The notes under the pieces are model-generated. The model did not search any database and had not been told where the DNA came from. It saw only the letters and a list, made by a program, of their open reading frames with translations. Position numbers and translations under genes: made by a program. Below, piece by piece: positions 45,432-53,959 of a stretch of DNA of 64,000 bases. Position 1 is the first letter of the stretch, and each line of letters starts with the position of its first letter. Origin of the DNA: Segetibacter sp. 3557_3 (GTDB taxonomy: Bacteria > Bacteroidota > Bacteroidia > Chitinophagales > Chitinophagaceae); contig NZ_SMSK01000011.1 in NCBI RefSeq assembly GCF_004354985.1, positions 154,652-218,651 on the forward strand, written 5' to 3'.

Positions 45432-46181
45432 CTACTCAATGATCCACTGAAGGGATCCAAATTCAAAAGTTTGATTTCCTGAATCTACCACCAGGTTACC
45501 AAATTCGTCGACTCCATCGATCAACGCCGCAAACGTAGTGTTGTCTTTCTTCAACTTGACGATGCTTCCACGCTTAAACAGGTGGGTATTGTATTCGCGG
45601 AAGATTTCCCTGATGCCATCGGCCCGAAAAGTGGTCCAAAGCTTGTTTATTACAGTACAAAGTTCTCTTGCAAGCGATACCGTTTTATATGACTTTCCTG
45701 TTATTTGTCGTAACGATACTGGTCGCAATACTCCGTCTTTAAATTGGGTTTGATTGACATTGATGCCGATACCTACAACGGCAAACTTCCAATGGTTACC
45801 CCGGACTACATTTTCAATCAATATTCCGCCTGCCTTTCTGTCTTTCCAGTACAGATCGTTGGGCCACTTGATGCGGGTATCGTCGCCTGCATATGCTTCG
45901 AGGAACTTACGGCCGGCAACAGCAATAACCGCGTGAAGGTCAAATTGCCGGTGAATGGGAAGGCCCGTACAGTCCAATACGATGCTCATGGTAATGTTCT
46001 CACCGGGCGCGGTTATCCATGATTTTCCGCGTTGTCCTTTACCTGCAGTTTGGTGGTTCGCGAACCATGTGGAGCCGTGTTCTGCCATTTGCGCCTGCAC
46101 CCTCTCCATGGCATAGTTGTTGGTGCTGCCTACTTCACTTAGTTCTATAAACGGTTCACCTATTGGGTTTAAGGCTCGCAA
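45432..46181 (-). CDS. birA: Biotin--[acetyl-CoA-carboxylase] ligase
   Basis: 249 residues from TTG 46181. The catalytic domain shows STNNYAMERVQ, QTAGKGQRGKSW (the biotinyl-AMP-binding GRGRxG-type loop), IKWPNDLYW and KAGGILIE, then a C-terminal SH3-like domain (FKRGSIVKLKKDNTTFAALIDGVDEFGNLVV). No N-terminal HTH, so it is a class I ligase without repressor role. It attaches biotin to carboxylase carrier proteins. The start is uncertain because the region overlaps an opposing promoter at 46168-46197; no upstream ATG is available nearby. Confidence 0.93.
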   Translation of the reverse strand: MRALNPIGEPFIELSEVGSTNNYAMERVQAQMAEHGSTWFANHQTAGKGQRGKSWITAPGENITMSIVLDCTGLPIHRQFDLHAVIAVAGRKFLEAYAGDDTRIKWPNDLYWKDRKAGGILIENVVRGNHWKFAVVGIGINVNQTQFKDGVLRPVSLRQITGKSYKTVSLARELCTVINKLWTTFRADGIREIFREYNTHLFKRGSIVKLKKDNTTFAALIDGVDEFGNLVVDSGNQTFEFGSLQWIIE

Positions 46182-46197
46182 AGAAGTATTACTTTTG
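46168..46197 (+). promoter_or_regulatory. Promoter for the rsfS-ftsH-lutC unit
   Basis: TTTA at 46168-46171 (one mismatch to TTTG), an 18-bp spacer, and TACTTTTG at 46190-46197, an exact TAnnTTTG -7 box followed by CGC. It overlaps the 5' end of birA on the other strand and gives a leader of about 190 nt before rsfS. Confidence 0.5.
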
Positions 46198-46351
46198 CGC
46201 GAAGTTAGAAAGGCAATTGTCTTACAAGAGATAAACTTCCCGGCAACCTGATTTTAGCAGAAATCGGAGCCCAAAGTTTACCGTTTTGTTTAAGTTTTGT
46301 ATACGAGATTTGCCCTTTGGTACAGCAGCTCAAAGCCCAGAAAAGGTTTGC

Positions 46352-46372
46352 CGTACAAGAGTGCGACGCAAG
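46352..46372 (+). repeat. Dispersed 21-bp repeat, form II, copy 3
   Basis: Matches the copy at 23720 in 19 of 21 positions (first and last bases differ), followed by GATGCTC, similar to the continuation at the 8135 copy. It lies in the predicted 5' leader of rsfS, between the divergent birA and rsfS genes. Confidence 0.7.
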
Positions 46373-46391
46373 GATGCTCAAAAAGGCACCA

Positions 46392-46841
46392 ATGCCGGTT
46401 ACAAAAAGAATACTTTATATATTAAACAGTACATTATTGGCACCACTTACATTATTATCCTCCCGGAAGAAAAACGAGGGAACCAAGCTCAATAAAAACT
46501 CCAGGATTTTTAAGACCATTATCAATGCCATCCAGGAAAAAAAGGGTGAAAATATAATCGCGCTTGATCTGCGGAAAATTCATGAAGCAGTAGCAGACTT
46601 CTTTATCATTTGCGAAGCCAGCAATCCTCAGCAGGTTCGTGCAATTGCCGAGTTTGTAGAAGAGGAAGTTCGGAAACACTGCGAAGAGACAGCATACAAA
46701 CATGAGGGATACCAGGCACTTCAGTGGATACTAATCGACTATGTAAACGTTGTTGTGCATGTAATGCAATCTGAGACTCGGAAGTTCTATCAACTCGAGG
46801 AGATGTGGAGTGATGCAGTGGTTACTGAGCACAACGGCTAA
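46392..46841 (+). CDS. rsfS: Ribosome silencing factor RsfS (Iojap family)
   Basis: 149 residues if started at ATG 46392. The family domain starts at NSRIFKTIINAIQEKKGENIIALDLRKI and includes ADFFIICEASNPQQVRAIAEFVEEEV and HEGYQALQWILIDYVNVVVHVM, ending in the usual EMWSDA. RsfS binds ribosomal protein uL14 and blocks subunit joining when nutrients are scarce. The N-terminal 30 residues are not family-like, so the true start may be TTG 46437. Longer in-frame starts would run through the 21-bp repeat and are unlikely. ftsH follows after 71 bp, a common Bacteroidota order. Confidence 0.92.
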   Translation: MPVTKRILYILNSTLLAPLTLLSSRKKNEGTKLNKNSRIFKTIINAIQEKKGENIIALDLRKIHEAVADFFIICEASNPQQVRAIAEFVEEEVRKHCEETAYKHEGYQALQWILIDYVNVVVHVMQSETRKFYQLEEMWSDAVVTEHNG

Positions 46842-46912
46842 GAAATAAATCAGCTGCTCACTGAACTTTTAACTAACAGATTTTATTATTATTCAAAAGA
46901 GATCAAGCGTGT

Positions 46913-48976
46913 ATGGCACAAGACGATAAAAAAGTAAAAAAGGAATTCCGGAATATTCCCGGGATCCCCGGCGGAGACGACAAGTCGCCGCGACGAGGTC
47001 CCAGGTTTAGCATCTACTGGATCTATGCAATTATAGCAGTGGTACTAATCGCTGCAAACTTCTTTCACCTAACTCCTGATGCAGTAACGATCACCGACCA
47101 TGCTTTTAGAAATCAAATGCTTGCTAAAGGAGATGTTGCAAAACTCGACCTGGTAAAGAATAAAGAGCTTGTAAGGGTTTACATCAAAAAAGACAGCTTA
47201 CAAAAGCCGCTGTACCAGGACAGTCTTAAGAAAGCAGCAAAACCGGGAAGTGATGGTCCTCACTTTGAGTTTAATGTTACCGATTGGGAAAGTTACAATG
47301 CGGCTCAATCGGCGTTTTACGAGGACTCAGCAGCTAACCCATTGAGAATTCAAAAGGTTCCTGAAAGAGTTATTAATGAAGGGGAATGGTATGGTCCAGC
47401 CTTAAACACACTTGTAACCATTCTACTATTTGTTGGTTTATGGATCCTGTTGATGCGTAAAATGGGCGGGCCAAGTGGTGGTGGTGGTCCGGGTGGTATA
47501 TTTAACATCGGCAAGTCAAAAGCAACCTTATTCGAAAAAGGTACCCGTGTAAACATCAACTTCGGCGATGTTGCCGGTCTTGATGAGGCGAAAGTGGAGG
47601 TGATGGAAATTGTTGATTTCCTGAAAAATCCTAAAAAGTATACTGCACTTGGTGGTAAAATACCAAAAGGTGCGCTGTTAGTTGGACCTCCCGGAACCGG
47701 TAAGACCCTGCTTGCAAAAGCAATGGCGGGTGAAGCGCAGGTTCCGTTTTTTAGCCTTAGCGGTAGCGATTTCGTGGAAATGTTTGTGGGTGTTGGTGCA
47801 AGTCGTGTAAGGGACTTGTTTAAGCAGGCACGTGAGAAAGCGCCTTGTATTATTTTCATCGATGAGATAGATGCGATTGGCCGCGCCAGGGGACGTAATG
47901 CTATCATGAGTAATGATGAGCGCGAAAACACCCTGAACCAGTTACTGGTTGAAATGGATGGTTTTGGTACCGATATTGGGATTATTATACTTGCTGCCAC
48001 CAACAGGCCGGATGTACTTGACACAGCCTTGTTGCGTCCCGGACGTTTCGATCGGCAAATCACTATCGACAGGCCAGACAAAAAAGGCCGTGAGGCGATC
48101 TTCAAAGTTCACCTGAAACCAATTAAGATTTCGGAGACACTGGATATTCATAAACTGGCTGAGCAAACACCAGGTTTCGCGGGTGCAGACATTGCGAATG
48201 TTTGTAACGAAGCAGCACTGATTGCCGCACGTAAAGGAAAGGACTCTGTTGACATGAGTGATTTCCAGGATGCAATTGACCGGGTTATTGGTGGTCTTGA
48301 AAAGAAAAACAAGATTATCTTACCTGAGGAAAAAGAGATTATTGCTTATCATGAGGCCGGTCATGCCATTTGCGGTTGGTTCCTTGAGCATGCTTACCCG
48401 TTGCTAAAGGTTACCATAGTACCAAGAGGTACCGCCGCATTGGGCTATGCGCAGTACACTCCGAAAGAACAATACCTGTACAATACGGACCAGTTGAATG
48501 ACCAGATTGCTATGACGCTGGGTGGACGGGCAGCTGAAGATATTTTCTTTGGTAAGATTTCGACAGGTGCCAGTAACGATCTTCAGCAGATTACCAAAAT
48601 GGCTTATTCGATGATTACCGTATATGGTATGAATGATAAGGTTGGTAACGTTAGCTACTACGATCCTACAGCGGACAATACGTTCACTAAGCCTTACAGT
48701 GAGGAAACCGGGAAGATGATTGATGAGGAAGTTCGGAAGACAATCGAGATCGCATACATCCGGACCAAGCAGCTATTAACTGAACGCAGGCGTGAGGTTG
48801 AAATTCTTGCGAAAGAACTGCTGGAAAAAGAAGTACTGTTCCAAAGCGATGTAGAGGCCCTCATCGGAAAACGTCCTTTTGAAGAAAAGAAAGTACTGGA
48901 CGTTAACCACGAAAGCAATGGTCTTGGTGCACCACCTGAAAAAACTGTTATCGACACAGCTCCAAGTGAAGTTTAA
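46913..48976 (+). CDS. ftsH: ATP-dependent zinc metalloprotease FtsH
   Basis: 687 residues from ATG 46913. Membrane helix 1 (about 34-51), a periplasmic domain, helix 2 (about 164-183), a Gly/Pro-rich linker, the AAA domain with Walker A GPPGTGKT (258-265), Walker B IIFIDEIDAIG and SRH NRPDVLDTALLRPGRFD, then the peptidase domain with HEAGH (480-484). It degrades misfolded membrane proteins and short-lived regulators. The tail (about 650-687) is variable. lutC-like gene starts 4 bp after the stop. Confidence 0.98.
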   Translation: MAQDDKKVKKEFRNIPGIPGGDDKSPRRGPRFSIYWIYAIIAVVLIAANFFHLTPDAVTITDHAFRNQMLAKGDVAKLDLVKNKELVRVYIKKDSLQKPLYQDSLKKAAKPGSDGPHFEFNVTDWESYNAAQSAFYEDSAANPLRIQKVPERVINEGEWYGPALNTLVTILLFVGLWILLMRKMGGPSGGGGPGGIFNIGKSKATLFEKGTRVNINFGDVAGLDEAKVEVMEIVDFLKNPKKYTALGGKIPKGALLVGPPGTGKTLLAKAMAGEAQVPFFSLSGSDFVEMFVGVGASRVRDLFKQAREKAPCIIFIDEIDAIGRARGRNAIMSNDERENTLNQLLVEMDGFGTDIGIIILAATNRPDVLDTALLRPGRFDRQITIDRPDKKGREAIFKVHLKPIKISETLDIHKLAEQTPGFAGADIANVCNEAALIAARKGKDSVDMSDFQDAIDRVIGGLEKKNKIILPEEKEIIAYHEAGHAICGWFLEHAYPLLKVTIVPRGTAALGYAQYTPKEQYLYNTDQLNDQIAMTLGGRAAEDIFFGKISTGASNDLQQITKMAYSMITVYGMNDKVGNVSYYDPTADNTFTKPYSEETGKMIDEEVRKTIEIAYIRTKQLLTERRREVEILAKELLEKEVLFQSDVEALIGKRPFEEKKVLDVNHESNGLGAPPEKTVIDTAPSEV

Positions 48977-48979
48977 AAT

Positions 48980-49642
48980 ATGAAGCGTTCATCAACTTCT
49001 TCAGCGAAAGAAAATATATTAAAAAAAATAAGACAGGCACTGGCTAACCCGGTGCCTGTTCCGTTTACACAAAGTGAAGGGCCGGCGAATGTTGTAAAAC
49101 CACCATCGCAGGAACTTGAACTGGAGTTCGCAGAGAACTTCTCCTCTTTGCTGGGTAGGTTTACCTTTTGTACAGACGAGATCGACCTGGCCGAACAACT
49201 TGCGGGGCTCACATTAGCCCGGCGCCTGTCGCTGATCCACTGTAAGGAACCAAACCTGCAGAAGATGTTGGTTGACCATGGATTTGACCATTTTAAGTCG
49301 ACCGATCTTGCAACTTGTGATGCTGCGATAACCGGATGTGAGTTGCTGGTAGCCCGAACGGGGAGTTTGTTGATGTCGTCGGCGCAGGGCAGCGGGAGAA
49401 CAACCAGCGTGTACGCTCCCATACACATTTGTATCGCCTATACGAACCAGCTTGTTTACGACATTAAGGATGGTTTGCAGATGTTGAAAGAGAAGTATGC
49501 CGGAAACATCCCTTCGCTTATTACACTGGCATCTGGTCCCAGCCGTACAGCTGATATCGAAAAGTCGCTGGTGGTAGGCGTACACGGACCAAAAGAAGTT
49601 TTTGTATTTCTTGTTGACGCAGCTGCTGCCGACCAGCCTTAG
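48980..49642 (+). CDS. lutC: LUD-domain protein (LutC/YkgG family)
   Basis: 220 residues from ATG 48980, 3 bases after the ftsH stop codon. It contains the LUD fold: SSTSSAKENILKKIRQALANP at the N-terminus (family-typical), then CDAAITGCELLVARTGSLLMSS and the ending ITLASGPSRTADIEKSLVVGVHGPKEV, close to the LutC signature SGPSxTADIE. In Bacillus LutC works with LutA and LutB in lactate oxidation. Here it sits in the ftsH unit and 41 kb from the lutB-like gene. Known Bacteroidota genomes often keep this gene after ftsH, so the coupling is probably old. Confidence 0.85.
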   Translation: MKRSSTSSAKENILKKIRQALANPVPVPFTQSEGPANVVKPPSQELELEFAENFSSLLGRFTFCTDEIDLAEQLAGLTLARRLSLIHCKEPNLQKMLVDHGFDHFKSTDLATCDAAITGCELLVARTGSLLMSSAQGSGRTTSVYAPIHICIAYTNQLVYDIKDGLQMLKEKYAGNIPSLITLASGPSRTADIEKSLVVGVHGPKEVFVFLVDAAAADQP

Positions 49643-49771
49643 GTTTTCAGATTTCAAATCCAACTGCTTAACAACGCTCTATAGATTTATTCCGGCGCAG
49701 CTTGATTTTGGCAGTTGGAAGTTCCTTTCGTAACAGTTTTGATTTGCTAATTGTACCATTAATTCAGCCTT

Positions 49772-50200
49772 ATGAACTCCCGCAACCACCTTTTGTTTGT
49801 TTATGGATCGCTGCTCAGCGGTTTGAACCAGCCTGCTTTTGAATACATTCGGAAGTACTTTTCATTTGTTGCCCAGGGGAGTGTAAAAGGTTTGTTGTAC
49901 GATATGGGCACTTACCCAGCCGCTGTTCCCGACGCAGGTGAACATTATATCCTGGGAGAACTTTACGAACTCAACAAAGCGGAAGAGTTTTCATGGGCAT
50001 TTGGCCAACTTGACGACTATGAAGGCATAAATAGTGAAGAAGATGGCTCTACCCTTTACCGAAGGGACCGTGCGGATATCTATGTGAATGGCGAAGTTTT
50101 TAACGCCTGGATTTACTGGTATTGCGGCGAGGTTTCCGGCAGGCCCGTGATTTCATCAGGAAATGTTGCTGATTACTTTTTACATAAGATTCCATCCTGA
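49772..50200 (+). CDS. Gamma-glutamylcyclotransferase-like protein (AIG2/YtfP fold)
   Basis: 142 residues from ATG 49772. It starts with the family motif LFVYGSLLSGLNQP, contains GSVKGLLYDMGTYPAAVP and the acidic stretch FGQLDDYEGIN, and ends IYWYCGEVSGRPVISSGN. Proteins with this fold cyclise gamma-glutamyl groups or repair modified amines; the exact substrate is unknown. Its stop overlaps the lpxH start (TGATG), so translation is probably coupled, though no functional link is evident. Confidence 0.85.
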   Translation: MNSRNHLLFVYGSLLSGLNQPAFEYIRKYFSFVAQGSVKGLLYDMGTYPAAVPDAGEHYILGELYELNKAEEFSWAFGQLDDYEGINSEEDGSTLYRRDRADIYVNGEVFNAWIYWYCGEVSGRPVISSGNVADYFLHKIPS

Positions 50201-50958
50201 TGATTGCTTCACCGGAAAGGCAGGTATATTTTTTTTCGGACCTTCATCTTGGCGCACCCGATTACGACAAGTCACTTATTCGCGAGAAAAAAGCCGTTCA
50301 ATTTCTTGAGACAATAAAAAATAGCGCAGCCGCAATTTACATTGTTGGCGATCTGTTTGACTTTTGGTTTGAATACAAGTATGTAACCCCAAAAGGATAT
50401 GTTCGCTTGCTGGGAAAGCTTGCGGAAATCACTGACAGCGGTGTTCCTGTGTACTTTTTTGTTGGCAACCACGACATGTGGATGAGGGGTTATTTTGAGA
50501 AAGAGTTGAATATACCGGTATACTTCGAGCCTTTGGAGGTAGATATCAATGGCAGGAGACTTTTGATCGGTCATGGTGATGGCCTCGGACCTGATGACCA
50601 CGGCTATAAGTTACTGAAGAAGGTTTTCAGAAATCCATTTTGCCAATGGCTGTTCGGTTTATTGCACCCGTCTTGGAGCATTGGACTTGCCAATTACTTT
50701 AGCCGCAAGAGCAGGCAAAAGACTGGCACCGCTGATGATGTTTTCCTGGGAGAAGAAAAAGAATGGCTGATCATATACGCCCGCGAAGTGCTCGCAAAAA
50801 AACACGTTGATTACTTCATTTTTGGACATCGTCATTTTCCAATTGATCATAGGCTTACCGATCGCAGCCGCTATATCAACCTCGGGGACTGGATCACGAA
50901 CTTTACCTATGCTGTGTTTGATGGCCAGGACATAACCTTGAAGAAATGGGTAGATTAA
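50200..50958 (+). CDS. lpxH: UDP-2,3-diacylglucosamine diphosphatase (LpxH family)
   Basis: 252 residues from ATG 50200. The calcineurin-like metallophosphoesterase motifs are complete: FFSDLHLGAPD, VGDLFDFWFEY, VGNHDMW, GHGDGLG and FGHRHFPI. The length and the PDDHGYKLLKK region match LpxH, which cleaves UDP-diacyl-GlcN to lipid X in lipid A synthesis. The DFWFEY element and family resemblance support LpxH over a generic phosphoesterase. The next gene overlaps by 13 bp. Confidence 0.88.
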   Translation: MIASPERQVYFFSDLHLGAPDYDKSLIREKKAVQFLETIKNSAAAIYIVGDLFDFWFEYKYVTPKGYVRLLGKLAEITDSGVPVYFFVGNHDMWMRGYFEKELNIPVYFEPLEVDINGRRLLIGHGDGLGPDDHGYKLLKKVFRNPFCQWLFGLLHPSWSIGLANYFSRKSRQKTGTADDVFLGEEKEWLIIYAREVLAKKHVDYFIFGHRHFPIDHRLTDRSRYINLGDWITNFTYAVFDGQDITLKKWVD

Positions 50959-51782
50959 TATTACTACGTATTCTGGCGCTTTCCATTTGCCTGTTAGTCC
51001 TTAAGGTCAATGGGACCAGTCAGGACAGTACACTTCAAGCCAGGTTGGTTCTTGATCTTGGTGTAGGAATAGGCGACTTTACTGCTGATAACCTGGGCAA
51101 TCTCTACCTGCTTTCAGCGTCTGGCCAGATTAAAAAGCTAAATGAGCGGGGCGACTCTGTTGCCGTATTTAATGATGTACGAAAGCATGGCAAGATATTT
51201 TCGATTGACGCCACCAACCCGCTTAAAGTACTTGTATACTACAAAGATTTCGCAACGATTTTGGTGCTTGACCGGTTGATGAATGTGCGGAACAGTATCG
51301 ATCTGCGTAAGCTGAATATGTTCCAGGTCAGAGCTGTAACAGCCAGTTACGATAACAACATATGGTTGTTTGATGAACTCGAAAGTAAGCTGAAGAAGAT
51401 AGATGACAATGGCAATGTGTTGTTACAAACTGCCGACTTTCGCCAGTTATACGACAGCGTTCCACGCCCCGAACTGATGTATGACAGAGACGGTCAGGTC
51501 TATCTCTATGACCGGCAAAGGGGGCTGCTTATTTTTGACTACTACGGGGCACAAAAGAATAACATTGCTTTGAAGCAGGTTTTGGACCTGCAAGTCGCTG
51601 ATAAAAACTTTGTTAGCGGCCGTCTGAACAATCGTATCCTGCTTTACCGGCCATCCATGTTACAGCTTAATTACTATGATGTTAGCCCTCCGTTGGTTGA
51701 TGTGAAAAAAATAGCCTTTTCTAATGGAAGGCTATGTGTTCTTACCAATGCGGGGAGCTTACGTATCTATCAAACCCACTGA
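50946..51782 (+). CDS. Secreted propeller-like protein of unknown function
   Basis: 278 residues from ATG 50946, overlapping the lpxH end by 13 bp. A signal peptide (LLRILALSICLLVLKVNGTSQ) is followed by repeated short beta units such as DFTADNLGNLYLLSASGQIKKLNERG, ASYDNNIWLFDELESKLKKIDDNGN and YDRDGQVYLYDRQRGLLIFD. This is the pattern of a beta-propeller or NHL-like fold, of about five to six blades. No catalytic motif. Always-near lpxH placement in other genomes could not be tested here. Function unknown. Confidence 0.7.
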   Translation: MGRLILLRILALSICLLVLKVNGTSQDSTLQARLVLDLGVGIGDFTADNLGNLYLLSASGQIKKLNERGDSVAVFNDVRKHGKIFSIDATNPLKVLVYYKDFATILVLDRLMNVRNSIDLRKLNMFQVRAVTASYDNNIWLFDELESKLKKIDDNGNVLLQTADFRQLYDSVPRPELMYDRDGQVYLYDRQRGLLIFDYYGAQKNNIALKQVLDLQVADKNFVSGRLNNRILLYRPSMLQLNYYDVSPPLVDVKKIAFSNGRLCVLTNAGSLRIYQTH

Positions 51783-51892
51783 TCTTTTATGTTGAGCAGC
51801 ATACCTGTTGATGAGTACCTGACCTTATTGGCCAGCATCATTGTGCTGTGGGCGTTGGTTGTGGATGGCCCTTTTTATTGCCGGCAGTAACG

Positions 51893-52603
51893 CTATGTTT
51901 GTAGGTTGGCTTTTAACTCGAGGAGAAAAGACCTGAATTTTTGCAAAGAGAGGGTGAGTTGTAATTGAATGTCGGCCTTCTCCTTATTGCCCTTCAGATA
52001 TTCTTTGGCGCCTTCTATTGAATATTTTCTTTGACGGAGCAGGTGATGGATAAGTTGGAGGTTTTTAACGTCTTCAGGGCGGAACAACCGATCCCCTTTC
52101 CGGTTTTTACGCGGCTTAAGAATATCGAATTCGTTTTCCCAAAAGCGCAGTAGCGAGGTATTTACCTTAAACCATTGCGCAACAACACTAATTGGATAGT
52201 ACTGTTTTTTGTACAACTCTTCATCTTCCGGTACTTCAATCAGGTCTAATTCAACATCCGTATCCTTCAGCGATTTCCGTCCGCGTTTTTGCGGCAGCTT
52301 AAGGGTCTTTATTGCTATAGGCGCAACCGGGGCGTTTTGAGCCTTTTTATGCTTGATCTTTACGCTAATATTCTCATTTGAGAAGATTACCTCGTTGATC
52401 GGTTTGGGTAATTCAATTGGCTCTGGTAAGTGAGGGATGATTTCAGCTCCTGTAAGCGTTTCTTCCGCCAATTCTACTGCCGATCGGCTCTTGTTATTTT
52501 CGTCTGTACGGGCCACGGAATTATCTGCAGCTTTTCCCTTCGGTTGATCGGCGTCAACGGCTGGTTCAGGGGGAAGCGTTCCAAATAGTTCAAGCTGCGG
52601 CAT
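51893..52603 (-). CDS. MerR-family transcriptional regulator
   Basis: 236 residues from ATG 52603. The first 130 residues are low-complexity and charged, with no recognisable domain. A winged helix-turn-helix of the MerR type follows (about 128-200: YYPISVVAQWFKVNTSLLRFWENEFDILKPRKNRKGDRLFRPEDVKNL, then the helix LLRQRKYSIEGAKEYLKG). A short C-terminal helix follows, with no ligand-binding domain. The gene is downstream of the M23 peptidase gene on the same strand, near alaS, an arrangement I recall from other Bacteroidota. Confidence 0.87.
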   Translation of the reverse strand: MPQLELFGTLPPEPAVDADQPKGKAADNSVARTDENNKSRSAVELAEETLTGAEIIPHLPEPIELPKPINEVIFSNENISVKIKHKKAQNAPVAPIAIKTLKLPQKRGRKSLKDTDVELDLIEVPEDEELYKKQYYPISVVAQWFKVNTSLLRFWENEFDILKPRKNRKGDRLFRPEDVKNLQLIHHLLRQRKYSIEGAKEYLKGNKEKADIQLQLTLSLQKFRSFLLELKANLQT

Positions 52604-52730
52604 AAGGTAAAAGTAGTGATTGGTACCAGCTTTGAATGCCCGGTAAAATTAAAATTCGGTAAAATCGTCCAATATAGAAAGCCATACGAAGTGCGAAAAG
52701 AACCAGCAGTATAATCTTCCTTTGACGCTG

Positions 52731-53702
52731 TTAATCAAAACTTTGGTTGCTTGCAGTGGCAAGTTTTAGCAGCCGGTCGAATTGTTCGGCGTTCAGGTCG
52801 TTGTAGAAAAAGTACACCGGGTTAACAGGGTTTCCATTTTTGTGCACCTCGTAATGGCAGTGAGGCCCTGTGCTTTTACCCGTGTTTCCCACCCAACCAA
52901 TAACTTCACCCCTTTTTACGGATTTGCCCGCCCGTGCTTTTATCCGGACCATATGACCATAGAGGGTTTCATAACCAAAGCCATGATCGATAATCACATG
53001 GTTCCCGTAGCCTCCATCGTTTGTTCCTGCGAGTTTAACTTTGCCGTCGGCAGTGGCGTAGATGGGTGTTCCCTGAGGGGCAGTAAAGTCCAAGCCTGCG
53101 TGAAATTTCGTGACCTTGTAAACAGGGTCGATCCGGTTACCATATCCTGAGGCAATCCGGTTGAGGTTCTTGTTACTTACCGGTTGAATGGCCGGAATGG
53201 CGGCGAGCAAACGTTCCTTATTCCTTATCATTTCGGTAATCTCGCGGTAACTTTTGTCCTGGACAGTTGCCCTGTTCTCGAGGTTACTAAGTTGAGCAGC
53301 AAGACCCGTAACTAACTGGTTATCGTTAAGCCGTTGAATTAACAGGTTCTCTTTGTCTTTTTCGATCTCTTTTGCACGGGCACTATCTGGTATAGGGCTC
53401 GCTTCGAAAATAGCACGATATACCTGGTTATCACGGCTTTCGAGCTCGTTCATGCGTTGTTGTAACAGGGCCAGGCGTTTGTCGAGAAATGAATAAGCTA
53501 CGCGGTAATCTTCTAATTGGGTTCGAAGTATGCGTTCGTTTGGCGACCCGATATACCGGAAACCAAACCATACAATCAGCGCTGCAGTGACGAGTGCAGT
53601 TGCAAAAAAGGCAAAAATCCGCAGCAATTTCACCCTAAGCGGTACCTCAAGTTTTTCATAACGGAGGGTATGGGTATTATAGAAGTATTTTACTTTCTTC
53701 AA
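52731..53702 (-). CDS. M23 family metallopeptidase with membrane anchor and coiled coil
   Basis: 323 residues from TTG 53702; the frame is closed by a stop 13 bp upstream. One membrane segment (about 27-48), a coiled-coil region (about 65-150), then an LytM domain with FHAGLDF, ATADGKVKLAG, HGFGYETLYGHM and PHCHYEVHKNG, which carry the HxxxD and HxH zinc ligands. It is expected to cut peptidoglycan cross-bridges or to activate amidases. Divergent from alaS. Confidence 0.92.
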   Translation of the reverse strand: MKKVKYFYNTHTLRYEKLEVPLRVKLLRIFAFFATALVTAALIVWFGFRYIGSPNERILRTQLEDYRVAYSFLDKRLALLQQRMNELESRDNQVYRAIFEASPIPDSARAKEIEKDKENLLIQRLNDNQLVTGLAAQLSNLENRATVQDKSYREITEMIRNKERLLAAIPAIQPVSNKNLNRIASGYGNRIDPVYKVTKFHAGLDFTAPQGTPIYATADGKVKLAGTNDGGYGNHVIIDHGFGYETLYGHMVRIKARAGKSVKRGEVIGWVGNTGKSTGPHCHYEVHKNGNPVNPVYFFYNDLNAEQFDRLLKLATASNQSFD

Positions 53703-53822
53703 TGCTGTTTCTATTTAGACCATCAGGTGACTTTTGGTATGCCCAACGGTATATGCTTAGAACCGTAATTCAATGAGCCGAATTGGTGTAGATGGCGATT
53801 AGTTTGTCGCCAGGCGTAAACG

Positions 53823-53843
53823 GCAGTTGATAATGATAACTGC
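53823..53843. repeat. Short inverted repeat upstream of alaS
   Basis: GCAGTT at 53823-53828 pairs with AACTGC at 53838-53843 around GATAATGAT. It sits 40 bp before the alaS -7 box and could be a binding site. Six-base arms are weak evidence. Confidence 0.25.
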
Positions 53844-53882
53844 ATCAGCAATCAACGGCTCAGAATCAATCGACTGATCTGT

Positions 53883-53890
53883 TACCTTTG
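53883..53890 (+). promoter_or_regulatory. -7 box of the alaS promoter
   Basis: TACCTTTG is an exact TAnnTTTG match, followed by CGC. It lies 70 bp before the alaS ATG. A clear -33 TTTG is not seen. Confidence 0.5.
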
Positions 53891-53959
53891 CGCACGTTTT
53901 TGTAAACCAGCAAATATAATTTGCGATACTCTACTTTTAGCTTAAATATTTCCGCCGTT

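Noticed and set aside
5205..46372. Possibility that the 21-bp repeats are a CRISPR array
   Set aside because: Copies are 3 to 15 kb apart, in both orientations and without spacers or cas genes.
46317..46391. N-terminal extension of rsfS
   Set aside because: It would translate through the 21-bp repeat and gives residues unlike any RsfS; the later ATG or TTG fits better.
49660..49718. 8-bp inverted repeat CCAACTGC/GCAGTTGG after the lutC-like gene
   Set aside because: 43-nt loop and no T-run; likely chance, although a role as 3' structure cannot be excluded.
51789..51890. 33-codon frame between the propeller-like gene and the MerR gene
   Set aside because: Hydrophobic short peptide with no family match visible; placement after the stop of the propeller-like gene is compatible with chance.
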